Source: Microbacterium sp. GCS4
GTDB taxonomy: Bacteria > Actinomycetota > Actinomycetes > Actinomycetales > Microbacteriaceae
Length of the DNA: 64,000 bases
Assembly (NCBI RefSeq): GCF_001262495.1
Contig: NZ_LGYE01000001.1
Location: 434,001-498,000, forward strand
Reading direction: 5' to 3'
A model generated the notes under the pieces. That model did no database searches, was not told the DNA's origin, and was given only the letters and a program-made list of their open reading frames with translations. Shown piece by piece: positions 1-8,752 of the stretch (position 1 is its first letter; the number at the start of each line of letters is the position of its first letter). A program made the translations under genes and the position numbers.

Positions 1-222
1 GAGAAGCGCGGTGACCTGCTCGGTCGGCTGCGCACCGACGGACAGCCAGTACTGCGCACGCTCGGAGTCGACCTCGATGAACGAGGGCTCCTCGGTGGGG
101 TGGTACTTGCCGATCTCCTCGATCACACGACCGTCGCGCTTGGTGCGCGAGTCGGCGACGACGATGCGGTAGTACGGCGCGCGGATCTTGCCCAGGCGCT
201 TGAGACGAATCTTGACAGCCAC
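1..222 (-). CDS. rpsP: 30S ribosomal protein S16 (3' end cut off by window edge)
   Basis: Small-subunit ribosomal protein S16. The visible 74 codons begin with GTG and read [20 protein letters not shown], the hallmark N-terminus of S16, followed by the conserved [16 protein letters not shown] segment. The start is fixed by an AGGAG box just upstream of the GTG. In actinobacteria rpsP normally continues into a KH-domain gene, rimM and trmD, which would lie to the left of the window. The C-terminal half is missing only because the window ends. Identity is near certain. Confidence 0.97.
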   Translation of the reverse strand, partial: MAVKIRLKRLGKIRAPYYRIVVADSRTKRDGRVIEEIGKYHPTEEPSFIEVDSERAQYWLSVGAQPTEQVTALL

Positions 223-314
223 GATTCTCCTGAATTGTGTGGAAAGTGACGAACCGGTCGCCTGGAGAGTGGGGTGCACTCCCGGCGGAAGCTCAAAGGG
301 AGGACTCGTGCTGG

Positions 315-406
315 ATAGAGGGTCGAGCACGTCGTCCGACCCTCTATTCTGCCAGATCCACGCGCCAGGAGCGAAACGCGGCGACACGGGCCTTGCCGTG
401 TCGCCG
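315..406. other. Two perfect inverted repeats between rpsP and the ligase gene
   Basis: ATAGAGGGTCG at 315-325 pairs with CGACCCTCTAT at 337-347 (11-bp stem, 11-nt loop), and CGGCGACACGG at 379-389 pairs with CCGTGTCGCCG at 396-406 (11-bp stem, 6-nt loop). Neither is followed by a T-run on either strand. The genes on both sides point away from this region, so these are 5' elements and not ends of genes. The first would lie in the rpsP leader. No confident promoter hexamers could be assigned in 223-429. Confidence 0.5.
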
Positions 407-429
407 ACGCTGCGTGTCAGACTGAGCGC

Positions 430-1581
430 GTGCCCCTCGAGTTCGCGTCCTCCGTACGCTCCACCGTCGGCCTGGAATGGGAGATCATGCTCGCCGATCC
501 GGCGACCGGCGATCTCGTGGGCCGCGCCCCCGAGCTGCTGTCCGCGCTGGAGGCCGAGAGCGCCGATGAGCGCCACACGGTGACCGGCGAGCTCCTCACC
601 AACACGATCGAGGTGACCAGCGGCATCGGCGACTCCGTGGCGCACGCCGTCGACGACATCGCGAACGCGATCTCCGCTGTCCGCAGCGCCACCGATCCCG
701 CCGGGATCGAGCTGCTCTCCGCCGGGAGCCACCCCTTCGCGCAGTGGTTCGACCAGGAGGTCACCGACAAGACGCGGTACCACACGCTCATCGAGCGCAC
801 CCAGTGGTGGGGTCGCAACATGATGATCTGGGGAATCCATGTGCACATCGGCGTGGAGGACAAGCGCAAGGTCATCCCGATCATCAACGCGCTCGCGGCA
901 TACCTCCCGCATCTTCAGGCGCTGTCGGCGTCGAGTCCGTTCTGGGCGGGTGAGCGCACCGGGTACGCCTCCAATCGCGCACTCGTGTTCCAGCAGCTTC
1001 CGACGGCAGGTCTCCCCTGGCAGCTCGCCGACTGGTCGGAGTACGAGTCCTATCTCGACGACATGGTGCGCACAGGGGTCATGGCGGACGCGACGGAGGT
1101 GCGGTGGGACATCCGTCCCGCTCCTCGCTGGGGGACGATCGAGGTCCGTGCCTGCGACGGGCTCTCGACCCTTCCCGAGCTGGCCGCCGTCGCCGCGCTC
1201 GTCCAGGTCCTGGTGGAGCATCTCTCGCGCGAGCTCGACGAGGGACGCGCTCTTCCGACTCTGCCCTCGTGGTATCACCGCGAGAACAAGTGGCGCGCCG
1301 CTCGCTACGGCCTCGACGCCCGCGTGATCGTCGATGCCGCCGGCACGCAGCGTCCTGTGCGCGACCACGTCGCGGAGATACTGGAGGAACTCGCGCCGCT
1401 CGCCGTGGAACTCGGCTGCGTGCGGGAGTTCGGCAGCATAGACACGATCCTCACGGACGGCGCGAGCTACGAACGGCAGCTGACGATCGCGAACGCCACC
1501 GGCGGGAACCTGCAGGCGGTCGTGCAGCACCTGATCCGCGAGTTCCGCTCCGGTCCCGAAGCCTCGACCGACATCCCCTGA
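430..1581 (+). CDS. Carboxylate-amine ligase, YbdK / glutamate-cysteine ligase 2 family
   Basis: ATP-dependent carboxylate-amine ligase of the GCS2 family (YbdK-like), 383 aa, near the usual 370-380. The N-terminus carries the family signature VGLEWEIML (metal and substrate binding), with IHVHIGV near residue 138 and the late segment IEVRACD. Members form gamma-glutamyl-cysteine-like peptide bonds, but in mycothiol-making actinobacteria the true substrate is unsettled. The start is a GTG at 430; no strong ribosome binding site is seen upstream. It is monocistronic and converges with the SorC regulator 22 bp beyond its stop. Confidence 0.85.
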   Translation: MPLEFASSVRSTVGLEWEIMLADPATGDLVGRAPELLSALEAESADERHTVTGELLTNTIEVTSGIGDSVAHAVDDIANAISAVRSATDPAGIELLSAGSHPFAQWFDQEVTDKTRYHTLIERTQWWGRNMMIWGIHVHIGVEDKRKVIPIINALAAYLPHLQALSASSPFWAGERTGYASNRALVFQQLPTAGLPWQLADWSEYESYLDDMVRTGVMADATEVRWDIRPAPRWGTIEVRACDGLSTLPELAAVAALVQVLVEHLSRELDEGRALPTLPSWYHRENKWRAARYGLDARVIVDAAGTQRPVRDHVAEILEELAPLAVELGCVREFGSIDTILTDGASYERQLTIANATGGNLQAVVQHLIREFRSGPEASTDIP

Positions 1582-1603
1582 GCCGCGCGCACCGTCGAGG
1601 CCC

Positions 1604-2575
1604 CTAGTCCTCGACGAGCCGTCGTGCGAGCCCCTCGTCGAGCACGACGTCGGTGACGAGGTCGGCGGCGATCGCGGCGCGCAGGCTCACCAGCTTGGGG
1701 ATGCCGGAGACCACGCATACGCGTCGGGGAACACGCCGCAGCCTGTCGAGCCCAGGACCGGTAGCCCGTGCGTTCACCCTGATGTCCCGCCAGGAGCCGT
1801 CGGCGCGGAAGAACACGGTCGCGACATCGCCGATCGCGTGGTCCTCCCGAAGGCTCCGGTAGTCGTCTCGTCCCAGGTACCCGCCGACATAGACCCGACT
1901 GGGCACCTCCGCAGCGGGCGATCCGAGGCTGAACACGGCGATGTCCATCTTGGCCTGCAGGTCGAGTACCCGTCGCGTGCTGCGCTCGCGCCACATCGCC
2001 TCACGGGTCGAGGGATCGTCGAAGAAGGCCGGGACCGGGAACTGCTGCACCTGTGCGCCGAACGCGCTGCCGAATCGCTGGAGGATGTCGCTGGAGTACT
2101 CGACGCCGCTCGTCTGCGTGTTGCCTGCGCCGTTGAGCTGCACGAAGGTCGTGTTGTGCGTCTCCTTCTGCGTGAGACCGCGGCTGACCGCGCTGATGGT
2201 CGACCCCCAGGCGACGCCCACGATCATGTTGGAGTCGACGAACTGCGAGAGCAGACGGCCGGCGGTGAGCGCCACGCGCTCGAGCCTCTCGACCTCGCTG
2301 ACGATCTCCGGTGTCGGCACGACGTGCGCCACGACCCGATGCCGATCACGGATCCTCTGCTCCAGCATCCCGAGCCGCTCGAGCGGAGAGTTGATGCGGA
2401 TGTCGACGAGACCGCTCTCGCGAGCGAAGCTCAACAGCCGGGAGACCGAGGAGCGCGACGTCTTCAGCTCCTGGGCGATGACCTCCATCGTCTTGTCCTG
2501 CATGTAGTACAACTGTGCGGCGGTGAGCGCCGCGATCAGCTTGGAATCGCGGGATCCCGCATCCGACTGGGCCAT
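1604..2575 (-). CDS. SorC-family (sugar-binding) transcriptional regulator, probable regulator of glpDFK
   Basis: A 323-aa regulator of the SorC/DeoR-like family: an N-terminal helix-turn-helix at about residues 20-50 (with [19 protein letters not shown], then SRSSVSRLL), followed by a SugarBinding domain with VGVAWGSTI and a final [12 protein letters not shown], the usual family ending. These proteins sense phosphorylated sugars or polyols. The ATG at 2575 is chosen because GAGGAGGACCAG lies directly before it; an upstream in-frame start would run through the palindrome at 2600-2613. It is divergent from glpD, so control of glycerol use is the natural inference; the ligand could be glycerol-3-phosphate or dihydroxyacetone phosphate. 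Confidence 0.88.
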   Translation of the reverse strand: MAQSDAGSRDSKLIAALTAAQLYYMQDKTMEVIAQELKTSRSSVSRLLSFARESGLVDIRINSPLERLGMLEQRIRDRHRVVAHVVPTPEIVSEVERLERVALTAGRLLSQFVDSNMIVGVAWGSTISAVSRGLTQKETHNTTFVQLNGAGNTQTSGVEYSSDILQRFGSAFGAQVQQFPVPAFFDDPSTREAMWRERSTRRVLDLQAKMDIAVFSLGSPAAEVPSRVYVGGYLGRDDYRSLREDHAIGDVATVFFRADGSWRDIRVNARATGPGLDRLRRVPRRVCVVSGIPKLVSLRAAIAADLVTDVVLDEGLARRLVED

Positions 2576-2599
2576 CTGGTCCTCCTCGACCTCGATCCT

Positions 2600-2613
2600 T
2601 GCACATATGTGCA
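2600..2613. promoter_or_regulatory. Perfect 14-bp palindrome, candidate SorC operator
   Basis: TGCACATATGTGCA is a perfect palindrome in the 102-bp gap between the SorC regulator and glpD. It lies 25 bp from the regulator start and 65 bp from the glpD start, so binding here could affect both genes. Operators of this size and symmetry suit the dimer or tetramer binding of SorC proteins. No other palindrome of this quality is present in the gap. The link to the regulator is inference from position. Confidence 0.7.
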
Positions 2614-2677
2614 GTGGACTTGCGCGTGCGGATACATCGGGTCGATGCTGGGGGCACGCACAGAAGAGAGGTCGAAG

Positions 2678-4387
2678 ATGATCGAGTCGACACACTCGTC
2701 ACCGGAGCGCGCAGAGGTCCGCGCCGTACGAGAGAACGGACGCACGAGCGTCCTCATCATCGGAGCGGGGATCAACGGCATCTCGACGTTCCGGGACCTG
2801 GCCCTGCAGGGTGTGGACGTCGTCCTCGTCGAGCGCGGCGACTTCGCCTCCGGGGCGTCCGCCGCGTCGAGCCACATGATCCACGGCGGCATCCGGTACC
2901 TGGAGAACGGCGAGTTCCGCCTCGTCCGCGAGTCCGTCGAGGAGCGCAACGGCCTCCTCAAGATCGCACCGCACTACGTCAAGCCGCTGCAGACGACGAT
3001 CCCGATCTACTCCACGTTCTCGGGCATCCTCTCGGCGCCCCTCCGCTTCCTGACGCACAAGAGCGGCAAGCCGCAGGAGCGCGGCGCCTTCCTCATCAAG
3101 ATCGGCCTCACGATCTACGACACGTTCTCGCGCGACGGCGGCACGGTCCCCCGCCACCGCTTCCTCGGACGCAAGAAGTCGCTCGCCGAGCTCCCCCACC
3201 TCGACCCGAACATCAAGTACACCGCGACGTACTACGACGCATCGATGCACGATCCCGAGCGCCTCGCGCTCGACGTGCTGCAGGACGGCCGCGCGGCACA
3301 CCCCGGCGCGGTCGCGCTGAACTACGTCGAGGCGATCTCCCGCGACGGCGACAAGGTCCTGCTCCGCGACCGCGAGAGCGGCACCGAGTTCGCGGTCACC
3401 GCAGACGTCGTCGTCAACGCCTCAGGCCCCTGGACCGACCTCACGAACGACGCGCTCGGCACCGACACGCACTTCATGGGCGGCACCAAGGGATCGCACA
3501 TCGTGCTCGATCACCCGGAGCTCCTCGAGGCGACGCGTGGACGCGAGATCTTCTTCGAGCACTCCGACGGCCGCATCGTGCTGATCTACCCGCTCAAGGG
3601 CCGGGTGCTCGTCGGCACCACCGACATCGACGCCGACCCGCGCGAGGTCCCGGTCTGCACGGAAGAGGAGATCGACTACTTCTTCGATCTCATCCACCAC
3701 GTGTTCCCGCAGATCGCGGTGACGCGCGAGCAGATCGTCTACAACTTCTCCGGCATCCGCCCGCTCCCCCGCCACGAGGACACGGCTCCCGGATTCGTGT
3801 CGCGGGACTACCGCGTCGAGGTCGACCGGAAGGGCGCCGTACCGCTCGTCAGCCTCGTCGGCGGCAAGTGGACCACGTTCCGCGCGCTCGGCGAGTCTCT
3901 GTCCGACACCGTGCTCGGACTGATCGGACGCACGCGGACGGTCTCCACCGCAGGTCGGGCGATCGGCGGCGGACGGGACTTCCCCCGCACCGAGAAGGCG
4001 CGTCGTATCTGGATCCAGGAGAACCTGCCCGGCGCCGGGGATCGGTCCGAGAAGCTGCTCGCCCGCTACGGCACCCGCGCCGCCCAGGTGTGGGAATACA
4101 TCGAGCAGGGTGCGGACGCCCCGCTCGCAGGCGGCGATCTCTCGACCCGCGAGCTGGAGTGGATGGTGAAGAACGAACTCGTCGCCCGCCTCCAGGACGT
4201 GATCCTGCGCCGCACGAGCATCGCCTTCACCGGAAATGCCGATGCCGAGGTGCTCGAAGAGGTTGCGGACGCCCTCGCCCCGCTGCTCGAATGGGACCGG
4301 GAGCGGCACGACGCCGAGCTCGAACAGACCCGTCTGCTGCTGAACGAACGACACGGACTCGAGATCCCGTCCCGCGCCCGCGGCTGA
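2678..4387 (+). CDS. glpD: Glycerol-3-phosphate dehydrogenase, FAD-dependent
   Basis: Membrane-associated flavoprotein oxidising glycerol-3-phosphate to dihydroxyacetone phosphate and passing electrons to quinone. Length is 569 aa. The FAD-binding motif GAGINGISTFRDLALQG follows about 25 residues in, followed by SHMIHGGIRYLENGEF and later GIRPLP and GGKWTTFRALGE, all typical of GlpD. The ATG at 2678 was chosen because AGAGAGG lies upstream; an in-frame ATG at 2645 would add 11 residues. It is the first gene of glpD-glpF-glpK and divergent from the SorC regulator. Confidence 0.95.
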   Translation: MIESTHSSPERAEVRAVRENGRTSVLIIGAGINGISTFRDLALQGVDVVLVERGDFASGASAASSHMIHGGIRYLENGEFRLVRESVEERNGLLKIAPHYVKPLQTTIPIYSTFSGILSAPLRFLTHKSGKPQERGAFLIKIGLTIYDTFSRDGGTVPRHRFLGRKKSLAELPHLDPNIKYTATYYDASMHDPERLALDVLQDGRAAHPGAVALNYVEAISRDGDKVLLRDRESGTEFAVTADVVVNASGPWTDLTNDALGTDTHFMGGTKGSHIVLDHPELLEATRGREIFFEHSDGRIVLIYPLKGRVLVGTTDIDADPREVPVCTEEEIDYFFDLIHHVFPQIAVTREQIVYNFSGIRPLPRHEDTAPGFVSRDYRVEVDRKGAVPLVSLVGGKWTTFRALGESLSDTVLGLIGRTRTVSTAGRAIGGGRDFPRTEKARRIWIQENLPGAGDRSEKLLARYGTRAAQVWEYIEQGADAPLAGGDLSTRELEWMVKNELVARLQDVILRRTSIAFTGNADAEVLEEVADALAPLLEWDRERHDAELEQTRLLLNERHGLEIPSRARG

Positions 4388-4433
4388 CGAGAGCTCCGAA
4401 GCGCCGCCCTCCTCGCGGCGTAACTCCCATAAC

Positions 4434-4459
4434 GTGCCGGGGCTGAGGGGCCCCGGCAC
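4434..4459 (+). other. Intercistronic hairpin between glpD and glpF
   Basis: GTGCCGGGGC (4434-4443) pairs perfectly with GCCCCGGCAC (4450-4459) across a 6-nt loop. No T-run follows, and the glpF ribosome binding site AAAGG comes 6 nt later. A stable hairpin here could protect the glpF-glpK message or act as a weak terminator, giving different levels of GlpD versus GlpF and GlpK. Confidence 0.6.
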
Positions 4460-4480
4460 ACAAGAAAGGTCAATGAAGAC

Positions 4481-5242
4481 ATGACTGAAGTGAATCTCGG
4501 TCTCTACTTCCTCTCGGAGTTCGTCGGCACGGCGATGCTGATCCTCCTCGGATGCGGAGTCGTGGCGAACGTCGCCCTGGCCAAGAACAAGGGCTACGGC
4601 GGCGGCTTCCTGATGGTCAACTGGGGATGGGGTCTCGCGGTCTTCGTGGGTGTCCTCGCCTCCGCCTACTCCGGAGCGATCCTGAACCCGGCCGTCGGCA
4701 TCGGACTCCTGATCGGCGGGAAGATCGGCTTCGCGCAGTTCGCGGTCGCGACCGCCGCCGAGCTCCTCGGTGCGATCGTCGGTGCCATCCTCACGTGGCT
4801 CGCGTACAAGCAGCACTTCGACGAGGAGCCCGAGCCCGCCAACAAGCTCGGCGTCTTCTCGACGGGCCCCGCGATCCGCTCCTACGGCTGGAACCTCGTG
4901 ACCGAGGTCATCGGCACTTTCGTGCTCGTTTTCGCGGTGTTCGCGTTCGCCGACTACGGCGTCGCCGACATCGGCGTCCCCGGAGGCCTCGGACCGCTCA
5001 GTGCTCTGCCCGTCGCCCTCGTCGTGGTCGCGATCGGCGCGTCGCTCGGTGGCCCCACCGGGTACGCGATCAACCCTGCCCGCGACCTCGGCCCTCGCAT
5101 CGCGCACGCGATCCTGCCGATCAAGGGCAAGGGTTCGAGCGACTGGTCGTACTCGTGGGTGCCCGTCGTGGGCCCGCTCATCGGTGGCGCCCTCGCCGCC
5201 CTCGCCGCGCCGGTCCTCCTGGGCCTCGCCGCCGCCGCCTGA
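4481..5242 (+). CDS. glpF: Glycerol facilitator, aquaporin (MIP) family
   Basis: Six-helix membrane channel of the MIP family, 253 aa. Both pore motifs are present: NPA at residues 69-71 in GAILNPAVG and NPAR near 197-200 in GYAINPARDLGPR. The aspartate after the second motif is the glycerol-channel (GlpF) feature that separates these from water-specific aquaporins. The ribosome binding site AAAGG precedes the ATG. It lies between glpD and glpK, 39 bp before glpK, so it supplies glycerol to the kinase. Confidence 0.94.
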   Translation: MTEVNLGLYFLSEFVGTAMLILLGCGVVANVALAKNKGYGGGFLMVNWGWGLAVFVGVLASAYSGAILNPAVGIGLLIGGKIGFAQFAVATAAELLGAIVGAILTWLAYKQHFDEEPEPANKLGVFSTGPAIRSYGWNLVTEVIGTFVLVFAVFAFADYGVADIGVPGGLGPLSALPVALVVVAIGASLGGPTGYAINPARDLGPRIAHAILPIKGKGSSDWSYSWVPVVGPLIGGALAALAAPVLLGLAAAA

Positions 5243-5281
5243 CCCTGATCGCCCGCAGATCGATTCAAAGGAGAACACACA

Positions 5282-6796
5282 ATGGCTGACTACATCATCG
5301 CGATCGACCAGGGGACGACGTCGAGCCGCGCGATCATCTTCGACAAGAAGGGCAGCATCGTCGCGACCGGCCAGAAGGAGCACGAGCAGATCCTGCCGAA
5401 GGCCGGCTGGGTCGAGCACGACGCGTCCGAGATCTGGCGCAACGTGCAGGAGGTGATCGGCCTCGCATTGAGCCGCGCCGACCTCACCCGGCACGACATC
5501 GCAGCCGTGGGCATCACGAACCAGCGCGAGACCGCCGTGGTCTGGGACAAGAACACCGGCAAGCCCGTGTACAACGCGATCGTGTGGCAGGACACGCGCA
5601 CGCAGGAGATCGTCGACCGCCTCGCGGGCGACGAGGGTGTCGACCGTTTCAAGTCGATCGTCGGCCTCCCGCTGGCCACGTACTTCTCCGGGACCAAGAT
5701 CACCTGGATCCTCGAGAACGTCGACGGCGCCCGCGAGAAGGCCGAGGCCGGCGACCTGCTGTTCGGCACGACCGACAGCTGGGTGCTCTGGAACCTCACC
5801 GGCGGGGTCGAGGGCGGCGTCCACGCGACCGACGTCACGAACGCTTCGCGCACGATGTTCATGGACCTCGAGACGCTCGAGTGGCGCGACGACATCCTCG
5901 AGGCTTTCGGCGTGCCGCGCTCGATGATGCCGGAGATCCGCTCCTCCTCCGAGGTCTACGGCGCAGCGGAGAGCTCCTCTCTGCTGCGTGAGACGCCGAT
6001 CGCCGGCATCCTCGGCGACCAGCAGGCGGCGACCTTCGGCCAGGCGGCCTTCGACAAGGGCGAGAGCAAGAACACGTACGGAACCGGTTGCTTCCTCATC
6101 TTCAACACGGGCGAGGAGATCGTCCGCTCGAAGAACGGGCTGCTCACGACGGTCGGGTACAAGCTGGGCGACCAGCCGACCCACTACGCGCTCGAGGGAT
6201 CGATCGCCGTGACGGGATCGCTGATCCAGTGGCTGCGCGATCAGCTCGGCATCATCTCCTCCGCTCCCGAGGTCGAGAAGCTCGCCGAGCAGGTCGAGGA
6301 CAACGGTGGCGTATACATCGTCCCCGCGTTCTCCGGGCTGTTCGCACCGTACTGGCGTCCGGACGCCCGCGGCGCGATCGTCGGCCTCACCCGCTACGCG
6401 AACAAGAACCACATCGCGCGGGCAGCGCTCGAGGCGGTCGCGTTCCAGACCCGCGACGTCCTCGACGCGGTCAACGCGGATGCCGGAGTGGACCTGTCCG
6501 AGCTCAAGGTCGACGGCGGCATGGTCGCGAACGACGCGCTCATGCAGTTCCAGGCCGATGTGCTCGGCGTGCCGGTCGTTCGTCCGGTCGTCGCCGAGAC
6601 CACCGCGCTCGGCGCCGCGTATGCCGCAGGTCTCGCAGTCGGATTCTGGAGCGGTCTCGACGACCTTTCCGCCAACTGGCAGGAGGACAAGCGTTGGGAG
6701 CCGTCGATGGACGAGGGCGAGCGCGACCGCCAGCTGCGCCTGTGGCGCAAGGCCGTCACGAAGTCGATGGACTGGGTCGACGAAGACGTGAAGTGA
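5282..6796 (+). CDS. glpK: Glycerol kinase
   Basis: Phosphorylates glycerol with ATP to glycerol-3-phosphate, trapping it in the cell. Length 504 aa, as expected. The FGGY-kinase ATP loop DQGTTSSR is at residues 9-16, [10 protein letters not shown] follows near 80, and the C-terminal domain has [18 protein letters not shown] glycine motifs and [15 protein letters not shown] lies just upstream of the ATG. It ends the operon and is followed by a strong hairpin at 6814-6843. Confidence 0.97.
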   Translation: MADYIIAIDQGTTSSRAIIFDKKGSIVATGQKEHEQILPKAGWVEHDASEIWRNVQEVIGLALSRADLTRHDIAAVGITNQRETAVVWDKNTGKPVYNAIVWQDTRTQEIVDRLAGDEGVDRFKSIVGLPLATYFSGTKITWILENVDGAREKAEAGDLLFGTTDSWVLWNLTGGVEGGVHATDVTNASRTMFMDLETLEWRDDILEAFGVPRSMMPEIRSSSEVYGAAESSSLLRETPIAGILGDQQAATFGQAAFDKGESKNTYGTGCFLIFNTGEEIVRSKNGLLTTVGYKLGDQPTHYALEGSIAVTGSLIQWLRDQLGIISSAPEVEKLAEQVEDNGGVYIVPAFSGLFAPYWRPDARGAIVGLTRYANKNHIARAALEAVAFQTRDVLDAVNADAGVDLSELKVDGGMVANDALMQFQADVLGVPVVRPVVAETTALGAAYAAGLAVGFWSGLDDLSANWQEDKRWEPSMDEGERDRQLRLWRKAVTKSMDWVDEDVK

Positions 6797-6813
6797 TCTC
6801 AGGATGCTGAGGG

Positions 6814-6843
6814 GCGGGCTCGGAGGAATTCCTCCGAGCCCGC
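6814..6843. terminator. Perfect 15+15 hairpin after glpK
   Basis: GCGGGCTCGGAGGAA at 6814-6828 is followed immediately by its exact complement at 6829-6843. It lies 18 bp past the glpK stop and 29 bp past the LysR stop, between convergent genes, so it probably works in both directions. The T-run is weak, as is common in high-GC actinobacteria. Confidence 0.8.
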
Positions 6844-6871
6844 TCTCCTGTTGATGCGATCACGAGCCCTC

Positions 6872-7756
6872 TCACCGTCGGGTGGGGCGACCCTCCAGGA
6901 CCTCGAGGAACGCGCGAGCAGCGCTCCGCGGAGCGGACTCCTCCCACGCCACATGCTCGCTGCGGGCGGGCCCGTCCTGCACCTCTACGGCAACGACCTG
7001 CTCCCGTGACCGTCTGACGACGCCCGGGGCCAGGAGGGTCACGGCAAGACCTGCGGCGACGAGGTCGAGCATGAGGTCGACCTCGTCGACCTCGAAGGCG
7101 ACGTCGCGCTCAAGGCCCGCGGAAGCGAACGCGGTGTCGCTCTGCGCACGTCCCGATGTCCCGGCGGGGAAGTCGGCGAAGGTCTCTGCCGCGAGGTCCG
7201 CGAGAGAGACCGCGACAGACGCCGCCCGCAGATGACCGGCAGGCAGCACGGCCACGAGCCGCTCGGTCACGAGAATGCGGGACCCCACGCCCTCGGGAAC
7301 AGACCCTTCGCGAAGTCCGAGCAGAGCGACGTCCAGATCTCCTGCGCGGATCGCCCCGATCAGCGCGTCGCTGTTGCCCACCCGCAACTCGACGCGCGAC
7401 CGGGGGTGCGCTTCGCGATACGCACGCAGCGTCGCGGGGACGTCGACCGCGGTGACCGTCGGGATGACCCCGAGACGCAGCGCCCCCACCACCTCTCCTG
7501 CAACTGCCGCTGCGTGCTCGACAGCCTGTCGGGCGGCCAGGACCGAGGCGCGCGCGTGCGGCAGGAACGCCTCCCCCACTTCCGTCAGCCGCACGCTCCG
7601 GCTCGACCTCGCGAAGAGCCTCTGTCCGATCTCGCGCTCGAGCGCGGCGATCTGGTGGCTGAGCGCGGATTGCGTCACGAAGCACCGTTCTGCGGCACGC
7701 GTGAAGCTCGACGTGTCAGCGACGGCGACGACGTATCTCAACTGCTGGAGGTCCAT
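6872..7756 (-). CDS. LysR-family transcriptional regulator
   Basis: 294-aa LysR-type regulator. The N-terminal winged helix reads MDLQQLRYVVAVADTSSFT then CFVTQSALSHQIAALE, the canonical HTH; an effector-binding domain follows. The ATG at 7756 gives the standard family N-terminus; ATG at 7777 and GTG at 7795 are in-frame alternatives, none with a clear ribosome binding site. It is divergent from the EamA transporter, the usual arrangement in which a LysR protein controls the neighbouring gene. The effector cannot be deduced. Confidence 0.92.
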   Translation of the reverse strand: MDLQQLRYVVAVADTSSFTRAAERCFVTQSALSHQIAALEREIGQRLFARSSRSVRLTEVGEAFLPHARASVLAARQAVEHAAAVAGEVVGALRLGVIPTVTAVDVPATLRAYREAHPRSRVELRVGNSDALIGAIRAGDLDVALLGLREGSVPEGVGSRILVTERLVAVLPAGHLRAASVAVSLADLAAETFADFPAGTSGRAQSDTAFASAGLERDVAFEVDEVDLMLDLVAAGLAVTLLAPGVVRRSREQVVAVEVQDGPARSEHVAWEESAPRSAARAFLEVLEGRPTRR

Positions 7757-7780
7757 GGAACCATGATCATGTTTCATGGC
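7754..7780. promoter_or_regulatory. Imperfect dyad around CATGATCATG, possible LysR site
   Basis: The 10-bp palindrome CATGATCATG is flanked by CCATGGAAC on the left and TTTCATGG on the right, giving a wider imperfect dyad with the T-N11-A layout preferred by LysR proteins. It overlaps the start of the LysR gene and lies 55 bp before the EamA gene, suitable for autoregulation. Assignment is by position only. Confidence 0.4.
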
Positions 7781-7834
7781 TGAGGTGACAACCATGCGTT
7801 GGACTCATGAGCGGATCGGCGGGACCCTGAATGC

Positions 7835-8746
7835 ATGAACAGGCTGACGCTTCTCCTCCTCACGGCCGTCGCTCCGGTGTCCTGGGGCACGACCTACCTC
7901 GTCACGACCGAGCTCCTGCCGGTCGGCCACCCTCTGCTCGCCGGGCTCCTCCGTTCGCTTCCCGCCGGACTCCTGGCGCTCGCGATCGGACGCACCCTGC
8001 CGACAGGGTGGTGGTGGCTCAAGGCACTGGTGCTCGGCATCCTCAACATCGGCGCGTTCTTCCCGCTGCTCTTCCTCGCCGCCGAGCGGCTTCCGGGCGG
8101 CGTCGCCGCGGCGGTGGCCGGCGCGCAGCCGCTCATCGTCCTGGCACTCGGCACACTCGTGCTCCGCGATCGCATCCGACCCGCCAGCGCGATCGCCGCC
8201 CTCGCCGGAGCCGCCGGCGTCGCGATGGTCGTGCTCGGTCCGGAGGCGAAGCTCGACGGCTGGGGCATCCTGGCCGCGCTCGGCGGCGTGAGTTCGACGG
8301 GACTCGGTATCATCCTCACGAAGCGCTGGGGGCGCCCCACCGGGGTGGGGCCCGTCGCATACGCCGGCTGGCAGCTCACCGCCGGAGGCCTGTTCCTGCT
8401 CCCACTCACGATCACGCTCGAAGGATTCCCCTCGCACCTCGACGGTGGAGCGGTTCTCGGCTACCTGTGGCTGGGTACGGTCGGCGGTCTCATCGCCTAC
8501 ACGCTATGGTTCCGTGGCATCCAGCAGCTGCCGGTGATCGCGCCGGGCCTGCTCGCGCTGCTCTCACCGGTCGTCGCGACAGTCCTCGGCGCGACGATCG
8601 CGGGCGAGTCGTTCAGCGGCGCGCAGGCGGTGGGGATCGGGATCGTGCTCGTCGCCCTCATCGGAGGGCAGATCGCAGCACGGCCACGACGGGGATCGAT
8701 CCCGATCGAGCCCGCGCTCGAAGACGCGGTGTCGACCAGGAGGTGA
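7835..8746 (+). CDS. EamA/DMT-family transporter
   Basis: Integral membrane protein of 303 aa with about ten hydrophobic helices in two EamA repeats (roughly 5-130 and 145-280); WGTTYLVTTELLP at the front is the typical entry motif of this drug/metabolite transporter superfamily. Such proteins export amino acids or small metabolites. No specific substrate can be named. It is transcribed away from the LysR gene, its likely regulator, and converges with ffh 6 bp downstream. Confidence 0.9.
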   Translation: MNRLTLLLLTAVAPVSWGTTYLVTTELLPVGHPLLAGLLRSLPAGLLALAIGRTLPTGWWWLKALVLGILNIGAFFPLLFLAAERLPGGVAAAVAGAQPLIVLALGTLVLRDRIRPASAIAALAGAAGVAMVVLGPEAKLDGWGILAALGGVSSTGLGIILTKRWGRPTGVGPVAYAGWQLTAGGLFLLPLTITLEGFPSHLDGGAVLGYLWLGTVGGLIAYTLWFRGIQQLPVIAPGLLALLSPVVATVLGATIAGESFSGAQAVGIGIVLVALIGGQIAARPRRGSIPIEPALEDAVSTRR

Positions 8747-8752
8747 GTCGCC

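Noticed and set aside
2576..2695. Longer SorC regulator with 40 more residues
   Set aside because: The extension would run through the perfect palindrome and a poor ribosome binding site, whereas GAGGAGG lies right before the ATG at 2575.
3422..6412. A 996-codon open frame on the minus strand through glpD-glpF-glpK
   Set aside because: It is antisense to three well-identified genes and arises from the high GC content (few stops in the mirrored frame); its composition is biased to Arg, Asp, Glu and Val with no family resemblance.
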